This document shows positions 9,235 through 17,318 of a DNA stretch of 64,000 nt, piece by piece. Numbering within the stretch: position 1 is the stretch's first letter; each line of letters begins with the position of its first letter. The position numbers and the translations under genes were made by a program. Source of the DNA: Algoriphagus mannitolivorans DSM 15301 (lineage in GTDB: Bacteria; Bacteroidota; Bacteroidia; Cytophagales; Cyclobacteriaceae). The notes under the pieces are model-generated. The model saw only the letters and a program-made list of their open reading frames with translations, had not been told where the DNA came from and did no database searches. The stretch is taken from assembly GCF_000429425.1 (NCBI RefSeq), contig NZ_AUBV01000004.1:372001-436000 (forward strand). The letters run 5' to 3'.

Positions 9235-9323
9235 ACCACTGATCGACACGGATTTGATTCGCTGATCTTCATAGATTTTATCCGCGTATTTCTGTGTGTT
9301 TTTCTGCGAAAATCTGCGGGAAA
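9235..9323. repeat. Degenerate periodic intergenic sequence
   Basis: Non-coding stretch made of loosely repeated words (CTGATC, GATTT, ATCCGCG, TCTGTG, TCTGCG, ATCTGCGGG) about 11-13 bases apart. It resembles a class of dispersed intergenic repeats I have seen in other bacterial genomes. No second copy was noticed in this window, so the call rests on the internal pattern. Confidence 0.4.
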
Positions 9324-9331
9324 TAAAACCA

Positions 9332-10306
9332 TCAAATCACCACCACCCCTTTGCCCAGCATTTTTCTTTCCAAAATAGCCTGCAAGGCTTGCGGAGCATC
9401 TTCCAAAGTATAACTTCTCCCGATATGCTGACGGATTTTTCCTTCCTGAATCCAAGCTACTAACTGCTGGATATTCTGGAAGCTTTTTTTGGCCTCCATC
9501 TTAGAAAACTGTCCCCAAAAAACTCCCATGATGGAGCAGCCTTTGAGCAAGGGTAGATTCATCGGGATTTGAGGGATTTCCCCATTGGCAAAGCCCACTA
9601 TCAAGTATCGGCCCTTCCAAGCCATTCCCCGGAGAGCTGGTTCGGTGAATTTTCCTCCCACTGGATCATAAACCACATTCACGCCTTTCCCTCCCGTCAA
9701 TTCTTTGATTCGTGTTTTTAAGTCCTCTGATTCGTAATTGATGGTTTCTGAGGCTCCTTTTTCTCGACAAAGCTGGAGCTTTTCTTCAGAGGAAGCCGCG
9801 GCAATTATTTTTGCTCCCATCAGGTTTCCAAGTTCCACGGCTGCTAAACCCACACCTCCGGCGGCACCCAAGACAAGCAAGGTTTCACCCGGCTGAAGAT
9901 TTGCCCGGTCTTTCAGCGCATGATAGGAAGTGCCATAGGTGTAAAGGGTGGTAGCTGCAATTTCGGGAGCCAATCCAGGCGGCAATGGGAATACCCGGTC
10001 GGCATCCACGGCCACTTTTTCTGCAAATCCTCCCCAACCACAAAGAGCCAAAACTTCCTGCCCAATCCGAAATTGGGAAACCTGGTCTCCCTTGGCAATG
10101 ATCTTTCCAGCAACTTCTCCTCCGGGGGAAAAGGGAAGTTCAGGCTTAAACTGATATTTATTTTGGATGATCAACACATCGGGAAAATTAACCCCACAAG
10201 CCTCCACGGCAATCAAAACTTGATTGGATGCCGGGATAGGATCAGGTAAATCACCAAAAGTCAATTTTTCAGGCATTCCAAACTCATTGCATATTATCGC
10301 CTTCAT
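9332..10306 (-). CDS. NADPH:quinone oxidoreductase family (zinc-free MDR)
   Basis: Cytosolic NADPH-dependent reductase of the medium-chain dehydrogenase/QOR group (324 aa from the chosen start). Family features are the N-terminal MKAIICNEFG, the segment ACGVNFPDVLIIQ, the Rossmann motif GAAGGVGLAAVELG, and AYDPVGG-like VYDPVGG. Catalytic zinc ligands are absent. The frame opens further up at 10360 with an unusual hydrophobic lead; the Met at 10306 matches the normal start of the family and was preferred. It is divergent from the M20 dipeptidase. The substrate is unknown; quinones or enones are typical. Confidence 0.88.
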   Translation of the reverse strand: MKAIICNEFGMPEKLTFGDLPDPIPASNQVLIAVEACGVNFPDVLIIQNKYQFKPELPFSPGGEVAGKIIAKGDQVSQFRIGQEVLALCGWGGFAEKVAVDADRVFPLPPGLAPEIAATTLYTYGTSYHALKDRANLQPGETLLVLGAAGGVGLAAVELGNLMGAKIIAAASSEEKLQLCREKGASETINYESEDLKTRIKELTGGKGVNVVYDPVGGKFTEPALRGMAWKGRYLIVGFANGEIPQIPMNLPLLKGCSIMGVFWGQFSKMEAKKSFQNIQQLVAWIQEGKIRQHIGRSYTLEDAPQALQAILERKMLGKGVVVI

Positions 10307-10371
10307 TTCCGTATATCCTTTAATTATCAATAAAAACCATTTCCAAACTAGGCAAATCATCCCGAATGGAA

Positions 10372-10379
10372 TAATTTTG
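10372..10379 (+). promoter_or_regulatory. Candidate -7 box of the M20 dipeptidase gene
   Basis: TAATTTTG fits TAnnTTTG exactly and lies 30 bases before the ATG at 10409. No matching TTG was found at the usual -33 distance. Confidence 0.35.
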
Positions 10380-10408
10380 AGGCCTTTAGAATCTAAACTT
10401 ACCCAAAT

Positions 10409-11797
10409 ATGTCAGCAGCTGCATTTATCGAAAAAAACAAAGACCGATTTTTAAACGAACTCCTGGATCTCCTTCGAATTCCTTCCGTGAGCGCAGACCC
10501 AAAATTCAAAAATGATGTTTTTGCAGCTGCCCAGTTTGTGAAAGGATCTTTGGAAAAAGCCGGGGCTGATGTGGCCGAAATCTGTGAAACCCCGGGATAT
10601 CCCATCGTATATGGAGAAAAGATCATCGACCCTTCTCTACCGACAGTTCTGATCTATGGCCATTACGATGTTCAGCCGGCCGATCCCTATGAGCTTTGGG
10701 ACTCTCCTCCATTTGAGCCAGTGATCAAAAATACCGCTATTCATCCAGAAGGGGCAATTTTTGCCCGAGGATCAGCCGATGATAAGGGGCAATTTTACAT
10801 GCATGTGAAAGCATTCGAAGCGATGATGGCTGCGGGAGAACTCACCTGTAATGTCAAATTCATGATCGAAGGTGAAGAAGAAGTCGGATCGGATAATTTG
10901 GAAGGCTTTGTCCTGGCAAACAAGGAAAAGTTGAAGTCTGACGTGATTTTAATATCCGATACACACATGATCTCCATGAAAGACCCGTCCATCACCGTTG
11001 GACTGAGAGGGCTGACCTACATGGAGGTGGAAGTGACGGGAGCCAACCGCGATCTACACTCCGGGACTTATGGCGGAGCGGTAGCAAATCCCATCAATGT
11101 CCTTTGCAAAATGATCGCTTCACTCAAAGATGAAAATGAGCATATCACGATTCCGGGATTTTATGATAAAGTCCAAGAATTAAGTGACGCGCAAAGAAAG
11201 CGGCTAAACGAGGCTCCTTTTGACCTGAAGGAATATCAGGACAAATTGGAAATCGAGGCTGTTCACGGTGAAAAGGGATACACCACCATTGAGCGGGTGG
11301 GGATCCGACCAACCTTGGATGTCAATGGAATCTGGGGGGGATATACCGGAGAAGGAGCTAAAACAGTCCTTCCTTCAAAGGCTTATGCAAAAATCTCCAT
11401 GCGCCTGGTGCCTGATCAAAACTGGCAGGAAATTGCTAAGCTGTTTGAAGACCATTTCAAATCCATCGCCCCAGCAGGAGTAAAGGTGAAAGTAAAAGCC
11501 CATCACGGAGGTGCTCCGGCGGTAGTGTCTGATTCTTCAGTAGGCTACCAAGCAGCAGAGGCAGCCATGCAAGAGACCTTTGGAAAAAGACCGATCCCCA
11601 CCCGTGAAGGAGGTTCGATTCCCATTGTTGCTTTGTTTCAAAAGGAGCTAGGGTCGGACCCGATTCTATTTGGTTTTGGTTTAGATACAGATGCTTTGCA
11701 TTCTCCAAATGAACATTATGGGGTAAAAAACTATTTCATCGGTATCGAGACCATTGCTGCCTTTTTCAGGCATTTTACTGCCTTGAACCAAAAATGA
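10409..11797 (+). CDS. M20 family dipeptidase
   Basis: Cytosolic di-zinc dipeptidase of the M20 family, carnosinase/CNDP-like branch (462 aa). The first metal motif is GHYDVQP (His85, Asp87). It is followed by ARGSADDKGQ (bridging Asp) and GEEEVGS (general-base Glu and metal Glu). The dimerisation domain sits in the middle, with the DLHSG motif containing the catalytic His. The C-terminal His ligand is in DALHSPNEHYG. No signal peptide is seen, which suggests intracellular peptide turnover. It is followed by the DsbD-type gene 86 bases on; joint transcription is possible but not shown. Confidence 0.92.
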   Translation: MSAAAFIEKNKDRFLNELLDLLRIPSVSADPKFKNDVFAAAQFVKGSLEKAGADVAEICETPGYPIVYGEKIIDPSLPTVLIYGHYDVQPADPYELWDSPPFEPVIKNTAIHPEGAIFARGSADDKGQFYMHVKAFEAMMAAGELTCNVKFMIEGEEEVGSDNLEGFVLANKEKLKSDVILISDTHMISMKDPSITVGLRGLTYMEVEVTGANRDLHSGTYGGAVANPINVLCKMIASLKDENEHITIPGFYDKVQELSDAQRKRLNEAPFDLKEYQDKLEIEAVHGEKGYTTIERVGIRPTLDVNGIWGGYTGEGAKTVLPSKAYAKISMRLVPDQNWQEIAKLFEDHFKSIAPAGVKVKVKAHHGGAPAVVSDSSVGYQAAEAAMQETFGKRPIPTREGGSIPIVALFQKELGSDPILFGFGLDTDALHSPNEHYGVKNYFIGIETIAAFFRHFTALNQK

Positions 11798-11883
11798 TCC
11801 TTGTTGCCAAAATCAAACTTTAAAGATTATAAATCAGGCCTCTTTCCTAAATTCCATAGAGTCAGCGTAAATACAGTTTATAC

Positions 11884-13992
11884 ATGACATTCCAAGCCCA
11901 AAAGTTCGGCAGATTTCTGATCCCGGCTTTTCTATTGATCTCTTTCCTCGCTCAGGCCCAGCTCGTGAAACCCCCGAAATGGACCTATTCCCTGGAGCCC
12001 AAAAGCCTTCAGACAGGAGAGACTTCCATTTTGGTAATGGAAGCGGAGATCCCCATGGGTTGGTATGTTTATTCCAATGATTTTGACAAGAATCTTGGTC
12101 CTCTCCTGACGGAATTTGTACCAGCTCCCTCAGAGGATTATTCCATAGCCGGCAAACTGAAGGCGATAAACCCCAAGAAAAAGTTTGATGAAGTTTGGAA
12201 AGGCGAGGTGACTTATTTCATGGGAAAAGGGCGATTTGAACAGCCTGTCATTCTTAAAAAAACCTCAGGTGTTCTCAAAGCATCTTTGGAATATCAGATG
12301 TGTTCAGACCTTACCGGTCAATGCATCAATTATGAAGAAGATATTGAGATTAAGTTTACTGCTAAGGAAGGTCCTGTCCCTGAAGCTCCCGTAGAAGCAG
12401 CCTCCAATTCCAGCCTAGGAGATAACACTGAAAAAATCTCCGACTCGGTAACTCAGGAATCCCCTTTCACATTAAGCACTACTTCGGAGGAAGTCGAGAA
12501 GCTAGAAGAAAAGGTGGGCAGTTCATCCGAAGATGAACCCCAAACTTTCACTTCTGAGGTGGCTGGTGAATCACTTTGGGGATTTATGGTCTTGGCATTC
12601 TTGGCTGGTTTGGCCGCATTGCTGACACCTTGTGTTTTCCCGATGATTCCGATGACGGTAAGCTTCTTTACCGGAAGGGCCAAATCCAAAACTCAGGGAA
12701 TACGGCAGGCCTTTATTTATGGAATTTCCATCATTGCTATTTATACCGTTGCTGGAACTGCCGTGGCTGCTATCCAAGGGCCGGAATTTGCCAACTGGCT
12801 GGCCACTCACTGGGTACCCAACCTATTTTTCTTTGGTGTATTTATCTTCTTTGCTTTGGCTTTTTTGGGAATGTTTGAACTCAATTTGCCTACAAGCTTT
12901 GTGAATAAAATGGATGCCAAAGCCGAACAAGGAGGCCTTGCCGGGATTTTCTTCATGGCCTTCACATTGGTTTTGGTCTCCTTTTCCTGTACTGGCCCAA
13001 TCGTGGGATCCATCCTGATTTCCTCTGCTGGAGGAGAACTGGTCAAGCCGGTATTGGGAATGTTTGCCTTTGGTCTGGCCTTCGCCATCCCGTTTACTCT
13101 CTTTGCAATTTTTCCCGAATGGATGAACCGCCTGCCTAAATCCGGAGGTTGGCTGAATTCCGTCAAAGTAGTTCTGGGATTTTTGGAACTGGCCTTGGCT
13201 TTCAAATTCCTTTCCATCGCGGATTTGGTGTATCATTGGGGTCTTTTGGACCGGGATATTTTCTTGGTCATCTGGATTGTCATTTTCGGAGCTCTTGGGC
13301 TGTATTTACTAGGAAAAATCCGGTTGCCACACGACAGTCCTGTGGAAAGCATAAACGTGCCAAGATTACTTTTGGCCTTGCTGACCTTCATGTTTGTAGT
13401 CTATATGATTCCTGGGCTATTTGGAGCTCCGCTCAAGTATCTCAGCGGTTATTTGCCTCCATTGACCACCCAGCAATTTAAAATCGGTGAGGTCAGCGCA
13501 ACCACTGAATCGGATCGAGCACCTGTCAAATATGGAGATCTACTGGAAATCCCTTACGGCATTCCTGGATATTTCGATTATGAGGAAGCTCTTGCTGCGG
13601 CGAAAAAAGAGGGAAAACCGCTGTTAATTGACTTCACCGGACATGGATGTGTCAATTGCCGAAAGATGGAAGAAAATGTCTGGTCAGATCCTCAGGTGTT
13701 GGCTCGGTTGAAAAATGACTTTGTGATGGTGGCATTATACATCGACGAGCGACTGGAACTCCCTGAAAGTGAGTGGTACACCTCTTCATATGATGGTAAA
13801 GTAAAAAAGACCTTGGGGAAGCAAAACGCCGATTTTCAGATTACCCGGTTTAATAACAATGCCCAGCCCTATTATGTAATTCTGGATCATCAAGAGCAGC
13901 TTTTAGCTCCTCCTCGGGGATATGAAACGAATATTCCAGCGTTTGTGGAGTTTTTGGATGGAGCCAAAAATGAATTTAAAGCTAGAAATTGA
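11884..13992 (+). CDS. DsbD-type thiol:disulfide interchange protein
   Basis: Transfers reducing power from the cytoplasm to the periplasm (702 aa). Domain order: signal peptide (to about AQAQ); N-terminal DsbD-alpha-like domain with Cys140 and Cys147; a low-complexity Ser/Glu linker (about 170-225); a membrane domain of about eight helices with Cys250 (TPCVFPM) and Cys369 (FSCTGPIVG); and a C-terminal thioredoxin-like domain with C589-V-N-C592. All three redox centres needed for electron relay are present. It faces the response-regulator gene, and a weak AGTTTAAA/TTTAAACT inverted repeat lies between them. Confidence 0.92.
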   Translation: MTFQAQKFGRFLIPAFLLISFLAQAQLVKPPKWTYSLEPKSLQTGETSILVMEAEIPMGWYVYSNDFDKNLGPLLTEFVPAPSEDYSIAGKLKAINPKKKFDEVWKGEVTYFMGKGRFEQPVILKKTSGVLKASLEYQMCSDLTGQCINYEEDIEIKFTAKEGPVPEAPVEAASNSSLGDNTEKISDSVTQESPFTLSTTSEEVEKLEEKVGSSSEDEPQTFTSEVAGESLWGFMVLAFLAGLAALLTPCVFPMIPMTVSFFTGRAKSKTQGIRQAFIYGISIIAIYTVAGTAVAAIQGPEFANWLATHWVPNLFFFGVFIFFALAFLGMFELNLPTSFVNKMDAKAEQGGLAGIFFMAFTLVLVSFSCTGPIVGSILISSAGGELVKPVLGMFAFGLAFAIPFTLFAIFPEWMNRLPKSGGWLNSVKVVLGFLELALAFKFLSIADLVYHWGLLDRDIFLVIWIVIFGALGLYLLGKIRLPHDSPVESINVPRLLLALLTFMFVVYMIPGLFGAPLKYLSGYLPPLTTQQFKIGEVSATTESDRAPVKYGDLLEIPYGIPGYFDYEEALAAAKKEGKPLLIDFTGHGCVNCRKMEENVWSDPQVLARLKNDFVMVALYIDERLELPESEWYTSSYDGKVKKTLGKQNADFQITRFNNNAQPYYVILDHQEQLLAPPRGYETNIPAFVEFLDGAKNEFKARN

Positions 13993-14027
13993 AAGTTTAA
14001 ACTCTTCATTTTCAACTTTAAACTCCC

Positions 14028-14678
14028 TTATCCTTCAATAATCCGGTTTTTCACGGCCTTTTGTACCGCCTCCATTTTATTGTGAACCTGAAGCTTTCCA
14101 TAGATATTTTCAAGATGCTTCCTTACCGTTTTAGGAGAGATAAATAGGTTTTCCCCGATTTGGTTGTAGTTGAGGCCTTTCGCGGTTTGCTCCAAAATCT
14201 CAATTTCCCGAGGAGTAAGGCTAAGGTCTTCTTTCGTTTCTTCAAAATTTGGTGGGTTCCGAAGGAGTTTTAGTGTCTTCAAAGCAATCGCTGGAGTCAT
14301 CGCGGCTCCCCCCTCCAAAGTGTCCAAAATCCCTTGATGCAAAGTTGGAGGATCCACCTCCTTCAAAAAATATCCATTGGCACCGGCTTGAATAGCCCGA
14401 AAGATGTTCTCGTCATTATCAAAAACAGTCAGCATGATTGTTTTGATCTGAGGGTACTTTTGGGAAACTTGCTCCACGGCCTCTATTCCGTTCATTTTGG
14501 GCATCTCAATATCCATGAGAATGATCTGAACATTGGAATCCTGCGCAAGTTTTTCGAGTAAATCCAGCCCATTTTCGGCGATCCATTTTACTTCCAAATC
14601 TTCAAAAAGGCTCAACTTATCCTTTATAGCTTTGAGCAAGAATGAGTTGTCCTCGGCGATGGCAAGTTTGATCTTCAT
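14028..14678 (-). CDS. NarL/LuxR-type response regulator
   Basis: Two-component transcription factor (216 aa). The receiver domain has the acidic pocket (E9, D10), phosphorylatable Asp56 (LMDIEMP), Thr in MLTVFD, and the KEV lysine. The C-terminal GerE/LuxR helix-turn-helix begins LTPREIEILEQTAKGLNYNQ and includes SPKTVRKHLENIYGKL. No histidine kinase lies nearby, so it is an orphan and its partner must be elsewhere. Targets unknown. Confidence 0.93.
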   Translation of the reverse strand: MKIKLAIAEDNSFLLKAIKDKLSLFEDLEVKWIAENGLDLLEKLAQDSNVQIILMDIEMPKMNGIEAVEQVSQKYPQIKTIMLTVFDNDENIFRAIQAGANGYFLKEVDPPTLHQGILDTLEGGAAMTPAIALKTLKLLRNPPNFEETKEDLSLTPREIEILEQTAKGLNYNQIGENLFISPKTVRKHLENIYGKLQVHNKMEAVQKAVKNRIIEG

Positions 14679-14710
14679 CTTCTGGCTTAGATTTGAATGT
14701 TTAAAATAAA

Positions 14711-14749
14711 AAAACGGCTTCCTTCATCCTAAGAGAAAAAAACCGTTTT
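14711..14749 (-). terminator. Terminator-like hairpin after the S1/P1 nuclease gene
   Basis: Reading the minus strand, AAAACGG pairs with CCGTTTT, followed by further T residues. The loop is long (25 bases), so the call is moderate. It lies between the nuclease and response-regulator genes. Confidence 0.45.
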
Positions 14750-14767
14750 CACCAGATTGAGAAAGAA

Positions 14768-15538
14768 TCAATAAATCTCTTCCAGAATTTGAGCCAATCG
14801 TACGCTGGCAGCGATCATTCTTTCCTCAGCAATGGAATAATTGTCGTAGATGTATTGGTAGCTTATCTTTCCATTTTCGGGAAGTTTGTACACCATTGGT
14901 CTAAAACTTACCGCTTCCTGCAGCCAATTTTCCATGGTTGCGGCACGGTACTGAGCTTTCGTTCCTTTGTTAAGTCTTCGGTACAACTCATCGGCAATTT
15001 CGGTATAGCTCATTCCTTGGCGATCAATCATTCCACTATCCCAAACTGCATGAAGGTTGGTCGGTTGGCCAAAAAATTCCAGCTTTACATCATTGCCTCC
15101 TCGGTCATTTCCGGTTCCGACATGCAAGGGCTGATGGATGTCCTCCACCATATGGATCAGCATTTTCAGCTTTTCCGCCTCAGTTTTAGGATCCAGACCC
15201 CCTTTTTTTAATTCCTCCTTGATCCTCTGAATAGCTTCATAGGCATCGCCACCTTTTTCCTGAATACTCGGATCATATTCTCCCGCATTGCTGGTCAGGT
15301 AATGCCAGGTGGTCGCATAATCATAGGCTTTGTCAGAACGTATTTCGTCCATCCAAGTCCCACTTCTTCCCAAAGACATCGGGAAAAGCACCTTTTCGAC
15401 TTTCTTACGGGTGGATTTTTTCATTTGCTTCTCAGCCATATACCCGATCAGGTAGTGTCCAAGTTGTCCCCAAGCAAAGGCTTGGGTAGCCTGCATGCTC
15501 AAAAGCAGTGTGAGCGTCAGTAGGTAAGTTTTTTTCAT
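14768..15538 (-). CDS. S1/P1 family zinc-dependent nuclease
   Basis: Exported single-strand nuclease and 3'-nucleotidase (256 aa). The signal peptide ends AFA, and the mature protein starts with Trp23 (WGQLGH), matching the N-terminal Trp that binds zinc in P1 nuclease. Other ligands are visible: WMDEIR (Asp), TWHYL (His), LIHMVEDIHQPLH (His, Asp, His) and NLHAVWD (His, Asp). All nine ligands of the tri-zinc site can be placed. A likely role is scavenging phosphate and nucleosides from external nucleic acid. It is probably a single-gene unit between two hairpins. Confidence 0.93.
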   Translation of the reverse strand: MKKTYLLTLTLLLSMQATQAFAWGQLGHYLIGYMAEKQMKKSTRKKVEKVLFPMSLGRSGTWMDEIRSDKAYDYATTWHYLTSNAGEYDPSIQEKGGDAYEAIQRIKEELKKGGLDPKTEAEKLKMLIHMVEDIHQPLHVGTGNDRGGNDVKLEFFGQPTNLHAVWDSGMIDRQGMSYTEIADELYRRLNKGTKAQYRAATMENWLQEAVSFRPMVYKLPENGKISYQYIYDNYSIAEERMIAASVRLAQILEEIY

Positions 15539-15547
15539 AGAGTTATA

Positions 15548-15575
15548 CTAAAAAAGCGAAGATAAGTCTCCGCTT
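15548..15575 (-). terminator. Terminator after the M20D amidohydrolase gene
   Basis: Minus-strand AAGCGGAG pairs with CTTCGCTT (one G:U pair) around a six-base loop, then TTTT. It lies 22-50 bases after the amidohydrolase stop and closes the secA operon. Confidence 0.6.
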
Positions 15576-15597
15576 GTAATAGAAGGTTAAGGAAATT

Positions 15598-16788
15598 TTA
15601 AGCTTTGGAAAGTTCAGATACCGCCAACCAAGCCAACAAGCCTGCGCCGATTTCAAGTGCATCCTCTTCAATGTCAAAGGTGGGTGTATGCACACTGGAA
15701 ACGATCCCTTTGGCTTCATTCCGCGTCCCAAGACGATAGAAACATCCGTCAATTTCCTGAGAATAAAAGGCAAAATCTTCCGCGGCCATCCAAATATCCA
15801 GATCCAGGACATTTTCCTCTCCCAAATAATCCTTAGCAGCTTCAATCGATCTAGCCGTCAATTCCGGATCATTCTTTAGGAAAGGGTACCCTTTTCGGAT
15901 CTCAAAATCGAGTTGTCCTCCCATTCCTTCAACGATGCCATGGGCAATTTGAAGCATTCTTCGGTGAGCCTCAGCTCGCCATTCCTCGTCGAGGGTCCTA
16001 AAAGTTCCCTGGATTTTTACCTCATTAGGGATCACATTGGTTGCTCCTAAAGCTTCCACTCTTCCAAAGGAAAGAACAGAGGGGATTTTAGGGTTGGCAA
16101 CACGACTCACAATCTGCTGCAAAGCCACAATCATATGAGAAGCCATCAATACCGGATCGATGAAAGTCTCCGGCATGGCACCGTGTCCGCCTTTTCCTTT
16201 GACAGTCACATAAATCTCATCCGTACTGGCCATGTAGATTCCAGGACGAAAACCAACTTTTCCGGCTGGAATAAAAGGCATCACATGCTGGCCGATGATT
16301 CCATTGGGACGCGGGTTTTCTAGGACTTTGTCTTTAATCATCAAAGAAGCTCCTCCCGGAACAAGCTCTTCTCCTGGCTGAAAGATAAGTTTGATGGTCC
16401 CTTCAAACTGATCCTTGACCCCGTGAAGGATTTTTGCCGCACCAAGGAGAGATGCAGTATGTGCATCGTGGCCGCAGGCATGCATGACTCCGGGATTTTG
16501 GGATTTATAGGAAACCTCATTGGCTTCTACTATGGGAAGGGCATCCATGTCTGCCCGTAGGGCGATGACTTTTTTGTCCGGGTTCTTTCCTTTGATTAAG
16601 GCAGACCAGCCAGTTGTGGCTTTTTTCTCTAACTCAGTGATGCCGATTTCACGGAGTTTGGCCTCCACAAACTCTGCCGTCTTGAATTCCTGAAAGGAAA
16701 GTTCAGGATTGGCGTGCAGGTGTCGACGAAGGGCAATGACTTCTTCCTTATACTCTTGGGCTAGAGATTTAATTTTGGCTTTCAGCAT
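15598..16788 (-). CDS. M20D amidohydrolase (N-acyl amino acid / hippurate hydrolase type)
   Basis: Metal-dependent amidohydrolase of the IAA-amino-acid hydrolase/hippuricase group (396 aa). The metal motif is HACGHDAHT with Cys105 and His107; earlier is LRADMDALP, then the general-base pair in QPGEE. The conserved RGEHGGHG-like region appears as KGKGGHGAMPE. No signal peptide. The start overlaps the end of the upstream lipoprotein gene by 20 bases, so it belongs to the secA transcription unit. Substrate specificity cannot be read from sequence. Confidence 0.9.
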   Translation of the reverse strand: MLKAKIKSLAQEYKEEVIALRRHLHANPELSFQEFKTAEFVEAKLREIGITELEKKATTGWSALIKGKNPDKKVIALRADMDALPIVEANEVSYKSQNPGVMHACGHDAHTASLLGAAKILHGVKDQFEGTIKLIFQPGEELVPGGASLMIKDKVLENPRPNGIIGQHVMPFIPAGKVGFRPGIYMASTDEIYVTVKGKGGHGAMPETFIDPVLMASHMIVALQQIVSRVANPKIPSVLSFGRVEALGATNVIPNEVKIQGTFRTLDEEWRAEAHRRMLQIAHGIVEGMGGQLDFEIRKGYPFLKNDPELTARSIEAAKDYLGEENVLDLDIWMAAEDFAFYSQEIDGCFYRLGTRNEAKGIVSSVHTPTFDIEEDALEIGAGLLAWLAVSELSKA

Positions 16789-17314
16789 TGGAGTCTGAAG
16801 AGTTAGAATAAACGTATTCTTTTCGCTGAAATCTATCGGGGATTATTCTGGCAGAAGGAAAGACTCCTTTGATTTGCGAAAACACGCTTTGGGCTTCAAT
16901 TTTATAGGCATATTTCCCGACTTTCACCAAGTATCTCGGCTGTTGGTATTGCATTTCAGCTTCCATTTCCGGGAAATATTGAGCTAAATCGCTCTGGGTT
17001 TTGAAGGCTTGGTCTCGGTTGACTCCAGAATAAACAAGAACCGTGTACCCAGTGAAGTAAAGTTCAGATCTATTCTTTTCATATAATCCTCTCTGAAGAA
17101 CATCCAGCCGTGAATCCACAGCCTGAACTGAGACTTCCGAATCTTCAGAAGGAATGTTATCAACCCGAGTCTGGAAATCCGGATATTCTGGCAAAGAGCC
17201 CATCAGGTTTTCTTGGTAGTTAGCATAAGAATTGGCGTCGCTTTCTACTACACTTCCAGTGGATTTACATCCCCAAATGATCAAAATTACCAGAGCTATC
17301 CAGATTCTGTTCAT
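16769..17314 (-). CDS. Small lipoprotein with SPOR-like C-terminal domain
   Basis: Lipoprotein of 181 aa with lipobox IIWGC (Cys16). The C-terminal half (about 88-165) reads as a SPOR-like fold: TGYTVLVYSGVNRDQAFKT, then RYLVKVGKYAYKIEAQS, ending in a conserved aromatic/basic stretch. SPOR domains bind denuded peptidoglycan glycans, so a cell-wall or division role is plausible. It starts four bases after the secA stop and overlaps the amidohydrolase, so the three are probably one operon. Domain call by eye only. Confidence 0.65.
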   Translation of the reverse strand: MNRIWIALVILIIWGCKSTGSVVESDANSYANYQENLMGSLPEYPDFQTRVDNIPSEDSEVSVQAVDSRLDVLQRGLYEKNRSELYFTGYTVLVYSGVNRDQAFKTQSDLAQYFPEMEAEMQYQQPRYLVKVGKYAYKIEAQSVFSQIKGVFPSARIIPDRFQRKEYVYSNSSDSNAESQN

Positions 17315-17318
17315 ATCG

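Noticed and set aside
9114-9455. Reverse frame of 113 aa at the end of the quinone oxidoreductase gene
   Set aside because: Overlaps the true gene in another frame and runs into the terminator and repeat region.
13994-14024. Terminator between the DsbD-type gene and the response regulator
   Set aside because: AGTTTAAA/TTTAAACT can pair, but the stem is short, AT-only in large part and lacks a clean T run.
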